Counted from the stretch's first letter, positions 7,437-16,197 are shown. The stretch is DNA of 64,000 nucleotides from CBDFHC01 sp965247585 (GCA_965247585.1 CBDFHC010000004.1:868001-932000); one strand, 5' to 3'. Program-made: numbers and translations. The notes: generated from the letters alone by a model not told the origin.

Positions 7437-7871
7437 CAGTTTAATCCGTGTCTTTGAGCAACGTAGCGCTCGTCTCCAGGACGAAGATGCGCATGTGCAT
7501 GGTGATGCCTTGAACCGAGCTTTTCGCTAAAGAAAGCTCTCCGAGAGCCGTTCTGTACGAGCCGGAGAGTCGCCGTTGTCTGCGCGGTAGTTGCACTTAT
7601 AGTCAGAATTCCGCTAGCTTGGTGCCGATATCACTGATTTTTTGCCAGGAAATGGATATTGGAATGCGCCGAACGAGAAGATAATCGGGACCCCAAAATG
7701 TTCCTCAGACCAATGTATCTGCAGCAACTTGTACAGGAGATATCGGATGGCGGGCAGCGATGAATGTGAATGCGAGGGGACCCCTAAAACCTACGTGTTC
7801 ATAGGGGATGTCTCTGGTAACCCACCGTCCTATTTGGTGGAATCGATTGATGGACGAGGAGAGCAAACTCT

Positions 7872-9062
7872 ATGCTAGAAATGAGGACCGTCACCACTGA
7901 CGAGTTTGTTCAGTGGCTTCGTGTTGAGGCGCGGGCTTATGGCAACCGGTTGGACGTAGATCCAGAGGTACTGAGGCCGCATTTCGATCTGGACCGTTCT
8001 ATCGCTGTGTTCGATCATGGAAACATTGTCGGTGGTGCTCATTCTCACAGGCTTGAGATGTCCATCCCTGGGGCTTCGGCGATAATAGCAGGGGTGGCCA
8101 ATATTTTTGTACAGCCTACGCACAGGCGGCAAGGGTTGATGAGTAGGATGATGCACCATCAGCTTAAGGATATCCACGAGCGTGGAGAGCCATTAGCTGC
8201 GCTGTTTGCCACCGAAAGCAACATCTACGGCAGGTTCGGATATGGTATTGGGTCATTGCACGAGCGATGGATGATTGATCGCCAGTACAACCAATATGGT
8301 CGGCCATATGAGACTTGTGGTCGAATCGTTTTCGTAGATCCCGTAGATATTACAAAAGAATTTCCTGAGGTTTTCCGGCGGAGCACTATGGATCGCCCGG
8401 GCGTGTTCCAAAGGGCGCCTCATCAATGGGAGCGGGATTCCCAAGCACTGGAGCACCGGCAAGGTGGCCCAGGAGGCCTGTTTTACGCTGCCTATGAGGA
8501 TGGCGGAAGAGTGGACGGCTATGTAAAGTACCGTACTAGCGGGACTACCCTTGTCGTGATCGAGTTGATGGCAGCAACTAAAGAGGCGAATACCGCGTTG
8601 TGGCGATACTGTTTTGATGTGGACCTCGTTAGCTGCACGGAGGCGCTTAAGCGTCCTGTGGATGACCCTTTGCCGTGGATGTTGGCAAACCCACGACGGC
8701 TGCAGAGGTCGACACGGGATGGAATGTGGGTGCGTCTGATAGATGTAGCTGCCTCCCTAAAGCTCCGGCGTTATATGCAATGCGACCGTTTGGTGTTGGA
8801 AGTACGAGACGAGCTATGTCCCTGGAACGAAGGACGGTTCGAGTTAGAAGGGTCTTCTGAAGGGACCGTATGCCGTGCCTCGAGTTCATCTCCAGATTTG
8901 GTACTTGCCGTTTCTGATTTAGCCTCAGCGTACTTGGGAGCCGTCAGCTTCAGTACACTCTCACAAGCAGGCTTGGTAGATGAGCATACTCCGGGGGCAT
9001 TGCTGCGTGCTGATCGCATGTTCGCCGTCCGGTATCAGCCTTGGACTCCACACAATTTCTAA
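7872..9062 (+). CDS. Eis-like GNAT N-acetyltransferase
   Basis: The 396-residue length and three-part layout match the Eis (enhanced intracellular survival) family: an N-terminal GNAT domain, a second degenerate GNAT fold and an SCP2-like C-terminal domain. Residues ~75-95 (GVANIFVQPTHRRQGLMSRM) contain the acetyl-CoA pyrophosphate loop (R-R-Q-G). ESNIYGRFGYG is the family's substrate-side motif. The chain ends in Phe, as in mycobacterial Eis, whose terminal carboxylate is used in catalysis. Eis enzymes acetylate aminoglycosides or polyamines; the substrate here is unknown. GAGGAG at 7857 supports ATG 7872, with ATG 7881 as an alternative. It stands alone between degraded genes. Confidence 0.8.
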   Translation: MLEMRTVTTDEFVQWLRVEARAYGNRLDVDPEVLRPHFDLDRSIAVFDHGNIVGGAHSHRLEMSIPGASAIIAGVANIFVQPTHRRQGLMSRMMHHQLKDIHERGEPLAALFATESNIYGRFGYGIGSLHERWMIDRQYNQYGRPYETCGRIVFVDPVDITKEFPEVFRRSTMDRPGVFQRAPHQWERDSQALEHRQGGPGGLFYAAYEDGGRVDGYVKYRTSGTTLVVIELMAATKEANTALWRYCFDVDLVSCTEALKRPVDDPLPWMLANPRRLQRSTRDGMWVRLIDVAASLKLRRYMQCDRLVLEVRDELCPWNEGRFELEGSSEGTVCRASSSSPDLVLAVSDLASAYLGAVSFSTLSQAGLVDEHTPGALLRADRMFAVRYQPWTPHNF

Positions 9063-9352
9063 TGGCGGAGTAAGCCAACCTTAGCTTAATCCTACTATGA
9101 CTCGAGCAGGGATGGTCTTAAGGGAGTTTGATTAGCGGGGCTTTCGTTGTCGGCTACGAATCAGCATCGAGGCATTGTCCACCAAATGTTCACGAACCCT
9201 GTAAGGCACTCGTTTCTATTCGGGACGTTTGGCCCCTGCTTCGCCGCCGTTTGACCCTGCTTCACGGCCCTCTTCAAATCTAGACTACCCGCCAACGTTG
9301 CGGGCCGGACGGGTCCCGCACCGCGTAACCGTACATAGGAGGAGGGAGAATC

Positions 9353-9739
9353 ATGGTGAGTACAAAGCAGCTCCATCACGCGCTGGTTGTTGTAAGTGAC
9401 CTGGAGAAAGCCATGACCTTCTACGGGAAGGTGCTGGGCTTGACCTCTCTTTAGCGGCCGGCAATCAGCAGACCCGGGCTCTGATTCGGCATAGGGGATA
9501 ACGAGTTGCACACTTCGGTTTCCGATGAGCCGGTGGGCGCCTTCCGTGACGCCGGGCTTCACCCCAAGCCGCGCGGAAGAGAGGGTCGGCATGTAGCCTT
9601 CACCCTGGAAGGGGGCCTGGACGATATTGCCAGTGACCTGGAAGCGGAAGGCATCCCTTACGTGAGGGGAGACGCCGGACTGCCCCAGATCTTCTGTGAG
9701 GATGGCAACGGCAACCTGTTGGAACTGAACACAGGTTGA
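9353..9739 (+). pseudogene. VOC (glyoxalase-like) gene with two in-frame stops
   Basis: A strong AGGAGGAGGG precedes ATG 9353. The single frame reads MVSTKQLHHALVVVSDLEKA with MTFYGKVLGL, the first beta-alpha unit of a VOC domain. It then meets TAG at 9452 and TGA at 9482, and continues in the same frame through FGIGDNELH and RHVAFTLEGGLDDIASDLEA to GNGNLLELNTG. No indel is needed, so the gene was inactivated by point mutations; the TGA falls where an aromatic residue would be expected. The intact length (~128 residues) is normal for a small extradiol-dioxygenase/glyoxalase relative. The conserved His near the start and Glu near the end (LLELN) are metal ligands in the family. Confidence 0.8.
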
Positions 9740-9906
9740 GAACAGGTGCCCCAGGGCTGAAACTGACCGGCATCGAAAACCCCTTTACCTTACATCCAGC
9801 CCACAGCCAACACGCTACCTAGGCCGTTGCGCGGCGCACCCACCGCTTTTCAGACTATTCGATGGCGGGTCCGCCGTAGGGAGGAATTCGCCCGTTTTGT
9901 GACGCC

Positions 9907-9935
9907 TTGCCCCATCGCCATGCGCAACCTATAAT
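9907..9935 (+). promoter_or_regulatory. Sigma-70-type promoter for the gene at 9981
   Basis: TTGCCC (9907-9912), a 17-base spacer and TATAAT (9930-9935) precede the ORF at 9981 by 45 bases. No other feature is seen in 9740-9906. Confidence 0.55.
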
Positions 9936-9980
9936 CCGCCAGGCACAATTCGAAAAGAAATCCCCTCAGGAAGGTGACGC

Positions 9981-10304
9981 ATGTATTTGATCCGTCGAGT
10001 TGCCAAGACCCAACCGGGCAAGGCGTGGGAAGTGGCGGGGCTGTTGACCAAGATTGTGGAGGCCTACGAAGGCGGGGGCCGGAACAAGGCCCAGGTCTAC
10101 ATCGGCGGCCAGGGCACCCCAGGCGCCCAGTCCACGGTCTATGCCGAGTGGACGCAGGAGCGAATCGAGCCCGTTGTCATGTCCACGGTGCCGGAGGCTG
10201 TTCGTACCAACAACGCCAAGATGCAGCCCCTTCTCACCGAGTACTCTATTGAGTTCTACGAATTGGTGACGCCGGAGAAGCTGAAGGCCCGGGGCGCGGC
10301 CTAA
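9981..10304 (+). CDS. Small dimeric alpha/beta-barrel-like protein, function unknown
   Basis: The product has 107 residues, with a beta-alpha-beta-beta-alpha-beta pattern typical of the dimeric ferredoxin-like (ABM/NIPSNAP-like) fold. It opens with the strand MYLIRRVAKTQPGKAWEVAG and a helix LLTKIVEAYE, continues with strands around AQVYIGGQ and STVYAEWTQ, and ends with the strand SIEFYELV. GGAAGG precedes ATG 9981 and a good promoter lies upstream. No catalytic motif is recognised. Such proteins often act as small monooxygenases or as partners in aromatic or isoprenoid degradation; the NIPSNAP gene at 14582 is a possible functional relative nearby. Confidence 0.6.
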   Translation: MYLIRRVAKTQPGKAWEVAGLLTKIVEAYEGGGRNKAQVYIGGQGTPGAQSTVYAEWTQERIEPVVMSTVPEAVRTNNAKMQPLLTEYSIEFYELVTPEKLKARGAA

Positions 10305-10387
10305 AGCCATCCCATCGAGGAGCTCTTGCTCCCGGAATTGCGGTGACCATGTCTTGATCGGCGCGCATCCGTAGAAAGGGGCAAACC

Positions 10388-11278
10388 ATGACGCAGCGAG
10401 ACTTCGTCGGCTACGGACCCAACCCCCCGGCGGTGGAGTGGCCCAACGGGGCGCGCATCGCCATCTCCCTGGTCGTGAACTACGAGGAGGGTTCCGAGTA
10501 CTCGCTGCTGGACGGCGACCCCACCGGTGAGACCATGGGCGAGGCGCCTTCGCCGGTGCCCGTCGGCCAGCGGGACCTGGCCAACGAGTCCTTCTTCGAG
10601 TACGGCAGCCGCGTCGGCGTGTGGCGCATCATGAACATCTTCGACGAGTTCGGCGTCAAGTCCACCTTCTACGCCTGTGCCCTGGCTCTGGAGCGCAACC
10701 CGGAGGTGGGACCTGAAATCGTCCGCCGCGGCCACGAAGTGTTTGGCCACGGCAACCGCTGGGAGGAGTACTACAAGATGGACCGGGACGCCGAGCGAGA
10801 GGCCATTCGCAACGCGATAGAGTCCTTCAAACGCACCACCGGCCAGCGGCCCCTGGGCTGGTACTGCCGCTACGGCCCCAGCGTCAACACCCGGGAGCTG
10901 GTGGTGGAGGAGGGCGGCTTCGAGTACGACTGCAACGCCTACAACGACGACCTGCCCTACTACACTCAGGTGAAGGGAAAGCCTTGGCTGGTCATCCCCT
11001 ACTCACTGGAGGTGAATGACACCAAGTTCTGGCGCGGCGGAATGACCCAGCCCGACGACTGGTTCGAGGTTGCCAAGAACACCTTCGACCTGCTCTACCG
11101 GGAGGGGGAGACCCACCCCAAAATGATGTCCGTGGGGCTCCACTGCCGCATCATCGGAAAGCCGGCGCGGGCCTCGGCGTTGCGGCAGTTCATCCAGTAC
11201 GCCACTTCCAAGCCCAACGTCTGGTTCGCCCGCCGCATAGAAATCGCCCGCTGGTGGAAGGAAAAGTACCCGCCCTAG
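10388..11278 (+). CDS. Polysaccharide deacetylase-fold hydrolase (PuuE/allantoinase-like)
   Basis: The 296-residue enzyme has the NodB-homology TIM-barrel-like fold: ISLVVNYEEGSEYSLLDGD at the start of the domain, FGVKSTFYACALALERNP and a GHEVFGHGNRWE metal-site strand. The classical Asp of the first motif is an Asn-Tyr-Glu (NYEEGSE), the variant seen in PuuE-type metal-independent allantoinases and related amidases. This suggests amide or ring hydrolysis rather than chitin deacetylation. The C-terminal SVGLHCRIIGKPAR motif is also typical of that branch. ATG 10388 has AAAGGGG upstream. It may share a transcript with the gene at 9981. Confidence 0.8.
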   Translation: MTQRDFVGYGPNPPAVEWPNGARIAISLVVNYEEGSEYSLLDGDPTGETMGEAPSPVPVGQRDLANESFFEYGSRVGVWRIMNIFDEFGVKSTFYACALALERNPEVGPEIVRRGHEVFGHGNRWEEYYKMDRDAEREAIRNAIESFKRTTGQRPLGWYCRYGPSVNTRELVVEEGGFEYDCNAYNDDLPYYTQVKGKPWLVIPYSLEVNDTKFWRGGMTQPDDWFEVAKNTFDLLYREGETHPKMMSVGLHCRIIGKPARASALRQFIQYATSKPNVWFARRIEIARWWKEKYPP

Positions 11279-11318
11279 GGCCAACAACCACTCGGGGCGA
11301 GTCTCCCCAAAGCCTCAG

Positions 11319-12683
11319 CTACCCTTTGACCCCCACCGCCAACCCCGCCAGCATCCCCACATCCGCCTCCTCCTCCAACCGCTCCACCCGCCGGATCACC
11401 TCTTCACAGTCCGCCTCTGGCAGGTACGCCGCCGCGTAGCGGCGGAACTTTTCAGCCATCTCCGTGAAAGTGTATGGGTTGGTGGGGGCGCCCTTCCAAT
11501 CGGTGGCTACCAAGGTGTGGCTTTTGCCCTCCCCTGTCAGCGTCACCTCCGCCACCGCGGCGCCCGACGGACCGAACCTTCCGGCGTCCGCCGTCAGCTC
11601 GATTCTCTTCGCCAGACTCCGTACTTGGGAGTCCCACATCGTCTCCTCGCTGAACGACCGCGGGTCCCCGGCATCCCGGCACAGGGCGATGGCCGTCGAG
11701 AATGGCAGGCTGTATTGGCCGCCCAGCACCGTGGTGGGTTCCCGGCTGCAGAACCGCTCTTCCATCATCCGCTCCGACCCTACAATCCGCACCGGCCCCA
11801 GCCGGTCAGGCTCAACCTCGTTCTCTTGCCTAAACCGCCAGATAGCGTCGATCACCGCATGGAAAGAGGCGTGGCAGGGGTACGCCTTCACCAATATGTC
11901 CAGCAGATGCCATTTCTTCCCCAGCCCCTCCACCAGCAGCTCCGGCCTGGGCGACGGTGAGTAGACGTTAAGGAAACCGCGGTCGCCCTCCAGCACGGTG
12001 GTGGGGCCGGTGAACCCGTTCGCCGCTAGCAGCGCGCTCTCCAATCCCGTCTGCGCGCCCCGGGCCACGTGCAGCCGCTTGGTCATGGCCCCTTCCCGGG
12101 CGAACTCAAGCAGCCCGGCCCCGTGGGACCCGGCTATGCCCAGGGCGTGAACCATCCGCTCCGTATCCAACCCCAGCGCCCGTCCCGCCCCCACCGCCCC
12201 ACCGAAGGGCGCGTTGGTGCCGGGGCCGTGGAACCCTCGCTGGTCCTCCACCGCCCTGGTGGCCGCCAGGCCGACGCGGCATATCACCTCGTAGCCCAGC
12301 GCCACCGCGGCCAGGAGCGCCGCGCCATCCAGCCGGTCCCGCTCCGCTATGGCCAGCGCCGCGGGAAACACCGCCGCGCTGGGGTGGCAGGAGCCCGGAA
12401 CCAGGGCGTGGTCGCACTCGAAGCCGCCGATCATCGTCCCGTTAACCAGCGCAGCGTAGGAAGGCGACGTGGTCTGTTGCCTGCCAAAGAGCGAACAAGG
12501 ACCCGTGGGCGCGGCCTCTTCCGCCAGCTTGGCCACCATTCCGGCCCACGGCGTTCCGGAGCCCACCAGGCCCGCCGCCAGGTTGTCCAGAATGTACACC
12601 TTGACCGCCTCCACCACGGCGTCCGGCAGATCCTGGAACCGGGTCTCGGCGGCGAACTGGGCCAGCCGTCGCGTCTCGTTCAA
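11319..12683 (-). CDS. MmgE/PrpD family protein
   Basis: The 454-residue length fits the MmgE/PrpD family (2-methylcitrate dehydratase, cis-aconitate decarboxylase and related lyases). Family features include an N-terminal helical domain with DLPDAVVEAVKVYILDNLAA and the GGFECDHALVPGSCHPSAAV motif around the active site. Also visible are GRALGLDTERMVHALGIAGS, the lid segment KAYPCHASFHAVIDA and the C-terminal alpha/beta domain. The substrate cannot be told from sequence; SAR202-like genomes carry many paralogues. The gene is convergent with the hydrolase at 10388. The ATG is 12681-12683. The adjoining 12684-12926 region holds only a repeat (12794-12872). Confidence 0.85.
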   Translation of the reverse strand: MNETRRLAQFAAETRFQDLPDAVVEAVKVYILDNLAAGLVGSGTPWAGMVAKLAEEAAPTGPCSLFGRQQTTSPSYAALVNGTMIGGFECDHALVPGSCHPSAAVFPAALAIAERDRLDGAALLAAVALGYEVICRVGLAATRAVEDQRGFHGPGTNAPFGGAVGAGRALGLDTERMVHALGIAGSHGAGLLEFAREGAMTKRLHVARGAQTGLESALLAANGFTGPTTVLEGDRGFLNVYSPSPRPELLVEGLGKKWHLLDILVKAYPCHASFHAVIDAIWRFRQENEVEPDRLGPVRIVGSERMMEERFCSREPTTVLGGQYSLPFSTAIALCRDAGDPRSFSEETMWDSQVRSLAKRIELTADAGRFGPSGAAVAEVTLTGEGKSHTLVATDWKGAPTNPYTFTEMAEKFRRYAAAYLPEADCEEVIRRVERLEEEADVGMLAGLAVGVKG

Positions 12684-12793
12684 GCCAAAGCCCCCCTAGC
12701 CATGCTGGACCGTGCGTTTCTAACGCACATAGGACCGGCAGTCTCCGAGCAAGTCCAAAAGGGGGAGTACAGAGCGGGATTACCCCCTCTGGC

Positions 12794-12872
12794 AGGAGTC
12801 TGAGGGTGCCCTTCAGAAATAAACTTTAAGAACCTTCCGGGGCGGGCAGGTGGGCACCACAAACGTGTGATG
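12794..12872 (+). repeat. Dispersed intergenic repeat, copy 1
   Basis: The segment GTCTGAGGGTGCCCTTCAG...AACTTTAAGAACCTTCCGGG...GGTGGGCACCAC...GTGTGATG reappears in diverged form at 21964-22052. Both copies lie between genes. The shared core is roughly 75 bases; no ORF runs through it in both copies. Confidence 0.65.
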
Positions 12873-12926
12873 TTCATTGGTGGAGTTGCCCAAACGCATG
12901 GGGACATGCGCCATTCTTCACCAAAG

Positions 12927-14414
12927 CTATTTCAGCGCCAGCGCCGCGGCGTTGGCCCCGGCGATTCGTCCAAATACCGCGCCGCGCATCAGCCCGGAGC
13001 CGCCGGGGTAGTTGTGGTAAAAGAAGTCCCCGGTTATCTCCCCCGTGGCGAAAAGTCCCGGCATGGGATTGTCTTCCGTATCTATGACCCGAGCATCGGT
13101 GTCGATCTGAATGCCGCCGAAGGTAAAGGTAATGCCGCAGGACACCGGGTAGGCGGAGTAGGGCGGCGCGTCAACCGTCAGCGCCCAGTTGGACTTGGGA
13201 GGCGCCAGCCCCGCGGTGCGCTTGCCGTCTTTCTTGGAGGATTCGAATACCCCCGGCTGCACCGCGGCGTTGTATTCCTCAACAGTGCGCACCACTTGGT
13301 CCGCCGGAAGGGAAAGCCCCCGGGCCAGCTCTTCAATGGTGTCAGACACCACCGGCGTCCCGGTGGAGTATCGCTCCTCCAGGAGATGCACCGTCTTGCT
13401 ATCAAATATCTGGTACGCCAGGGCGCCGGGCTGGTCTAGTATCGCCCGTCCCATCTTGGCATAGGTCAGGCCACCCAGGTCCTCGCCCTCGTCCACGAAC
13501 CGGAGCCCCAGGACGTTCACCATTATGGAGTAAGGGTAGGAAAGACGGTTGGTCCTATCAGTTAGGCGAAGGTCACCCATCGCCGGGGCGTCGCCGTCAA
13601 TTGGGGTCGCGTGGCACCCCTGCCAGTGGCCCACGGGTCTGGCCCCGAAGTCCAGCGCCATGCGAAGCGTCTCCCCGGTGTTGAAGCGGGTCCCGCGCAC
13701 CTTAACCTGGTCCCACCCAACCCCCAGGTAGCGAGCCCGCATCTCGGCGTTGGCCTCGAAGCCGCCGGACGCCAGCACCACCGCGCCCGCCGGCGCGTCC
13801 TCCACACCTTCAGGGGTGCGTACCCGCACCCCGCTGATGCGGCCTTGACCGTCCTCCAAGAGACCGGTCATCTTGGACTGATAGGCAACATCTATACCAG
13901 CGCCTTCCACCGCTCTGAACAGGGAAGCCATTAGGCCGACTCCCTTGTTCTTCGCTTCCAGCACAGTGCCGGGGTTGAACCGCAGGCTCTCCTCGGACTG
14001 GACCGACCAGAGTACCGTCCAGTCCCATTCCACCCCTAGCCCTGTCATCCAGGTCATGGTGGGATAGGACTGCTGGGTCAGCACCTGTAGCAGCGCGGCG
14101 CTGGACTGGCCGCGGCTGGTGCGCATTATGTCTCCCAGATAACGGTCCGGCGCGTAGGGCTCCGCCTCTACCCGCTCCCAGTCGCTGGGGGACACGTCGG
14201 GTCGAAGGGGCTTTAGCTCCTCAATGCTCTCGTAGGCGAACCGGAAGAGGCCGCCGCTGAACCGGCTGTTGCCCCCGCGAAGGGAATGGGGCGCCTTCTC
14301 CAACACCAGCACCCTGGCGCCGGCCTGCTTGGCCGACATCGCCGCCGTCAGCGCGGCGTTTCCAGCCCCTACCACTACAACATCGTACTTGGTGCCCGCC
14401 CTGGAGTTCGCCAT
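12927..14414 (-). CDS. FAD-dependent dehydrogenase, TcuA / fumarate-reductase flavoprotein type
   Basis: The 495-residue flavoprotein starts with the dinucleotide-binding motif DVVVVGAGNAALTAAMSAKQ and then VLVLEKAP and RGGNSRFSGG, which match FAD-binding tricarballylate dehydrogenase TcuA and the FRD/SDH flavoprotein superfamily. Near the C-terminus, PYSAYPVSCGITFTFGGIQI and MPGLFATGEITGDFFYHNYPGGSGL form the capping and second FAD-contact motifs. It probably oxidises or reduces a carboxylate such as a tricarballylate- or fumarate-like compound (inference). No TcuB-like iron-sulfur partner is adjacent. The MmgE/PrpD gene 240 bases downstream on the same strand acts on similar tricarboxylate chemistry in characterised systems, so they may be linked. 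Confidence 0.8.
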   Translation of the reverse strand: MANSRAGTKYDVVVVGAGNAALTAAMSAKQAGARVLVLEKAPHSLRGGNSRFSGGLFRFAYESIEELKPLRPDVSPSDWERVEAEPYAPDRYLGDIMRTSRGQSSAALLQVLTQQSYPTMTWMTGLGVEWDWTVLWSVQSEESLRFNPGTVLEAKNKGVGLMASLFRAVEGAGIDVAYQSKMTGLLEDGQGRISGVRVRTPEGVEDAPAGAVVLASGGFEANAEMRARYLGVGWDQVKVRGTRFNTGETLRMALDFGARPVGHWQGCHATPIDGDAPAMGDLRLTDRTNRLSYPYSIMVNVLGLRFVDEGEDLGGLTYAKMGRAILDQPGALAYQIFDSKTVHLLEERYSTGTPVVSDTIEELARGLSLPADQVVRTVEEYNAAVQPGVFESSKKDGKRTAGLAPPKSNWALTVDAPPYSAYPVSCGITFTFGGIQIDTDARVIDTEDNPMPGLFATGEITGDFFYHNYPGGSGLMRGAVFGRIAGANAAALALK

Positions 14415-14581
14415 TCAGCTAACCTGCCTCTCTTGCCCTCGCCGCGCTTGAAGCCGGTTGCAATCTACCGCCATTCGAAGGCAAGAGCAAGGCGTCCCGC
14501 GAATGATAAACCGGCTTTGACACCCCAAATGGCGCTTGGTAGACTCGGCTCACCTATAAGACAAGCCATAGAGGTGCGTTA

Positions 14582-15196
14582 ATGATCCACGAGCTCCGGA
14601 CCTACACACTCAAATCAGGGGCCACGCCTGGCTACGAGAAGGTCTTCGGCGAGCGGCTACCCCACCGGGAGAAGCATTCCAAATTGGGCGGCTTCTGGCA
14701 CACCGAAGTAGGGCCGCTGAACCAGGTGATACACCTGTGGCCCTACGACGACCTGAAGCACCGGATCGACGTGCGAACGGCTGGCGCGCAAGAGACCCAG
14801 TGGCCCCCGCCCAGCGGCGGAAACCTGGTGACTATGGAGAGCGAAATCCTCATCCCGGCCCCATTCATGCGTCCCCTGGCACCGGCGCAGCACGGTGGCC
14901 TCTACGAGCTACGAATCTACACCTGCCAGGTAGGGTCCATGCCGGAGGTGCTGAAGCGCTTCGGCGAGGTGCTGGAGGCTCGCGAAAAAATTTCTCCGTT
15001 GGTAGGGGTATGGACCACGGAGTTCGGTCTCCTCAACAGGCTCTACCACATGTGGGCTTACAAAGACGGCAATGACCGGGATGCGAAACGCGCCGCGTCG
15101 CGGCAGCTCCCCAACTGGCCCCCCAACACCGGGGAGTTCCTACTGAACATGGAGAACAAGTTACTCATCCCAGCCCCGTTCTCTCCCCTACGCTAG
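14582..15196 (+). CDS. NIPSNAP family protein with duplicated domain
   Basis: The 204 residues hold two NIPSNAP domains of ~100 residues each. Both follow the same plan: (H/Y)ELR(T/I)YT, a helix ending in (E/R)EK, GxWxTE(V/F)GxLN, a (H/Y)xWxY(D/K)D block, and a final LIPAPF. The fold is a dimeric ferredoxin-like barrel, here a covalent pseudo-dimer. NIPSNAP proteins have no settled enzymatic role in bacteria. GGTGCG precedes ATG 14582. The next gene (15287) reads in the same direction after 90 bases, so it may be co-expressed with a luciferase-like oxidoreductase. Confidence 0.85.
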   Translation: MIHELRTYTLKSGATPGYEKVFGERLPHREKHSKLGGFWHTEVGPLNQVIHLWPYDDLKHRIDVRTAGAQETQWPPPSGGNLVTMESEILIPAPFMRPLAPAQHGGLYELRIYTCQVGSMPEVLKRFGEVLEAREKISPLVGVWTTEFGLLNRLYHMWAYKDGNDRDAKRAASRQLPNWPPNTGEFLLNMENKLLIPAPFSPLR

Positions 15197-15286
15197 GTCG
15201 TAAGGAGAGCCAGTCCTGCTGGTTCCATCAAGCGCACCGCTGGCCATGAACAGCGTGCGCTACTGACCGTGACGAAGGAGGTCCGA

Positions 15287-16144
15287 ATGAATATTGGGGT
15301 CCTGGCTTCGCCGGCCATGGGCACGGTGGACATCGCCTTCACGGCGCGCGTTGCCGAGGAGTTGGGCTTCGAGTCGATATGGTGCGCCGAGCATCCGGTG
15401 ATCCCGGTGCACTACACAACTCCCTACCCCGGCGCCCCGGACGGCATTATCCCCAGCAACTATCACCGGATTGTGGACCCCTTCATCTTCCTGGCGCGGG
15501 CGTCAGGCGTGACCAGCCGGATCAAGCTGGGCACCGGGGTATGCCTCATTCCAGAGCGAAACCCGCTTCTGTTGGCCAAGGTGGTGTCCACGCTGGACCA
15601 CTTCAGTGGCGGACGCTTCGTTTTCGGCATCGGCACCGGCTGGCTCAAGGAACAGATCGAGGTGATGGGTGGCGACTTCGACCACCGCTGGAGCCAGGCC
15701 AGGGAGTCCCTGGAGGTGATGAAGGCGCTGTGGACCCGCGACGCCGCCGAGTACCACGGCAAATACTTCGACTTCCCCGCGGTGAAGTCGTTCCCCAAGC
15801 CGGCGCAGAAGCCCCACCCGCCCATCCTCATCGGCGGAGGCGCCAGGGACGTTTTTAAGCGAATCGTGGCCCACGGCGATGGCTGGCTGCCAAACCGCGC
15901 CACGCCGGAGGACGTTGCCCGCGCCCGCGATACCTTGGACAAGCTGTGCGCCCAGGCGGGCCGGGACCCGGCCACGGTCTCCATCACCGCCTTCCACATA
16001 TTCGGGCCGCCGGACGACCCGGCGCTGATTCGCGCCTTCTTCGGCGCTGGCGCCGAGCGGGTGGTCGTCCGCCCACGGGACGCCTACACCGAAGACGAAA
16101 TGGAAGCGGAGCTCCGCCGTCTGGCGGGTATACATCTCAGTTAA
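15287..16144 (+). CDS. LLM-class F420/FMN-dependent oxidoreductase
   Basis: This 285-residue luciferase-like TIM-barrel enzyme contains VDIAFTARVAEELGFESIWC, SGVTSRIKLGTGVCLIPERN, GGRFVFGIGTGWLKEQ and PHPPILIGGG, which are the family's cofactor- and phosphate-contact strands. Its length and motif spacing fit the F420-dependent LLM subfamily (TIGR03619-like). The ATG at 15287 is chosen because AAGGAGGT sits seven bases upstream; a longer frame from GTG 15269 would bury that site. The enzyme probably oxidises or reduces a small organic substrate and may supply the downstream hydrolase at 16198. Confidence 0.85.
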   Translation: MNIGVLASPAMGTVDIAFTARVAEELGFESIWCAEHPVIPVHYTTPYPGAPDGIIPSNYHRIVDPFIFLARASGVTSRIKLGTGVCLIPERNPLLLAKVVSTLDHFSGGRFVFGIGTGWLKEQIEVMGGDFDHRWSQARESLEVMKALWTRDAAEYHGKYFDFPAVKSFPKPAQKPHPPILIGGGARDVFKRIVAHGDGWLPNRATPEDVARARDTLDKLCAQAGRDPATVSITAFHIFGPPDDPALIRAFFGAGAERVVVRPRDAYTEDEMEAELRRLAGIHLS

Positions 16145-16197
16145 ACCAGGGCGGAGTACCCGCTGACCGCCTTACAATCTTGCACCCGGAGAGAGGA

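Larger units (their letters stand above)
5917..7444 (+). pseudogene. C2H2 zinc-finger/membrane protein gene interrupted by the IS630-type element
   Basis: From ATG 5917 the frame encodes PYICLGCSQSFPNAVALKKH followed by QKDAHQ, a textbook C2H2 finger (C-x2-C-x12-H-x4-H). The frame then enters the insertion sequence at 6080. Joining the flanks at the duplicated TA restores one frame, which continues through a hydrophobic APIILLVPFATGWYTVD and GFWVLWFASW segment to a TAA at 7442. The ancestral product was thus about 100 residues with a finger and a membrane segment. A G12 tract at 7425-7436 lies just before the stop. One extra G would instead extend the protein by a plausible tail (LIRVFEQRSARLQDEDAHVH). 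The function is unknown. Confidence 0.55.

Noticed and set aside
7642..7878. A 78-codon plus-strand ORF rich in Cys just before the Eis-like gene
   Set aside because: It starts at TTG without a ribosome binding site, overlaps the next start, and resembles no family. The region 7445-7641 before it also shows no gene, only short palindromes near 7516-7572.
9452..9484. TAG and TGA in the VOC gene read as recoded sense codons
   Set aside because: Two different stops would need recoding, no hairpin was seen, and the position of the TGA is not a catalytic cysteine; a pseudogene is simpler.
11464..11964. Plus-strand ORFs inside MmgE/PrpD and similar long antisense ORFs elsewhere (for example 2634-2876, 30101-30952, 32222-33178)
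   Set aside because: They are shadows of real genes on the other strand, with low-complexity Arg/Ser/Pro-rich translations typical of GC-rich antisense frames.
15946..16197. N-terminal extension of the alpha/beta hydrolase over the LLM gene
   Set aside because: It reads through the 3' end of the LLM gene in another frame with Arg/Pro-rich, non-family sequence; ATG 16198 with GAGAGG is a better start.
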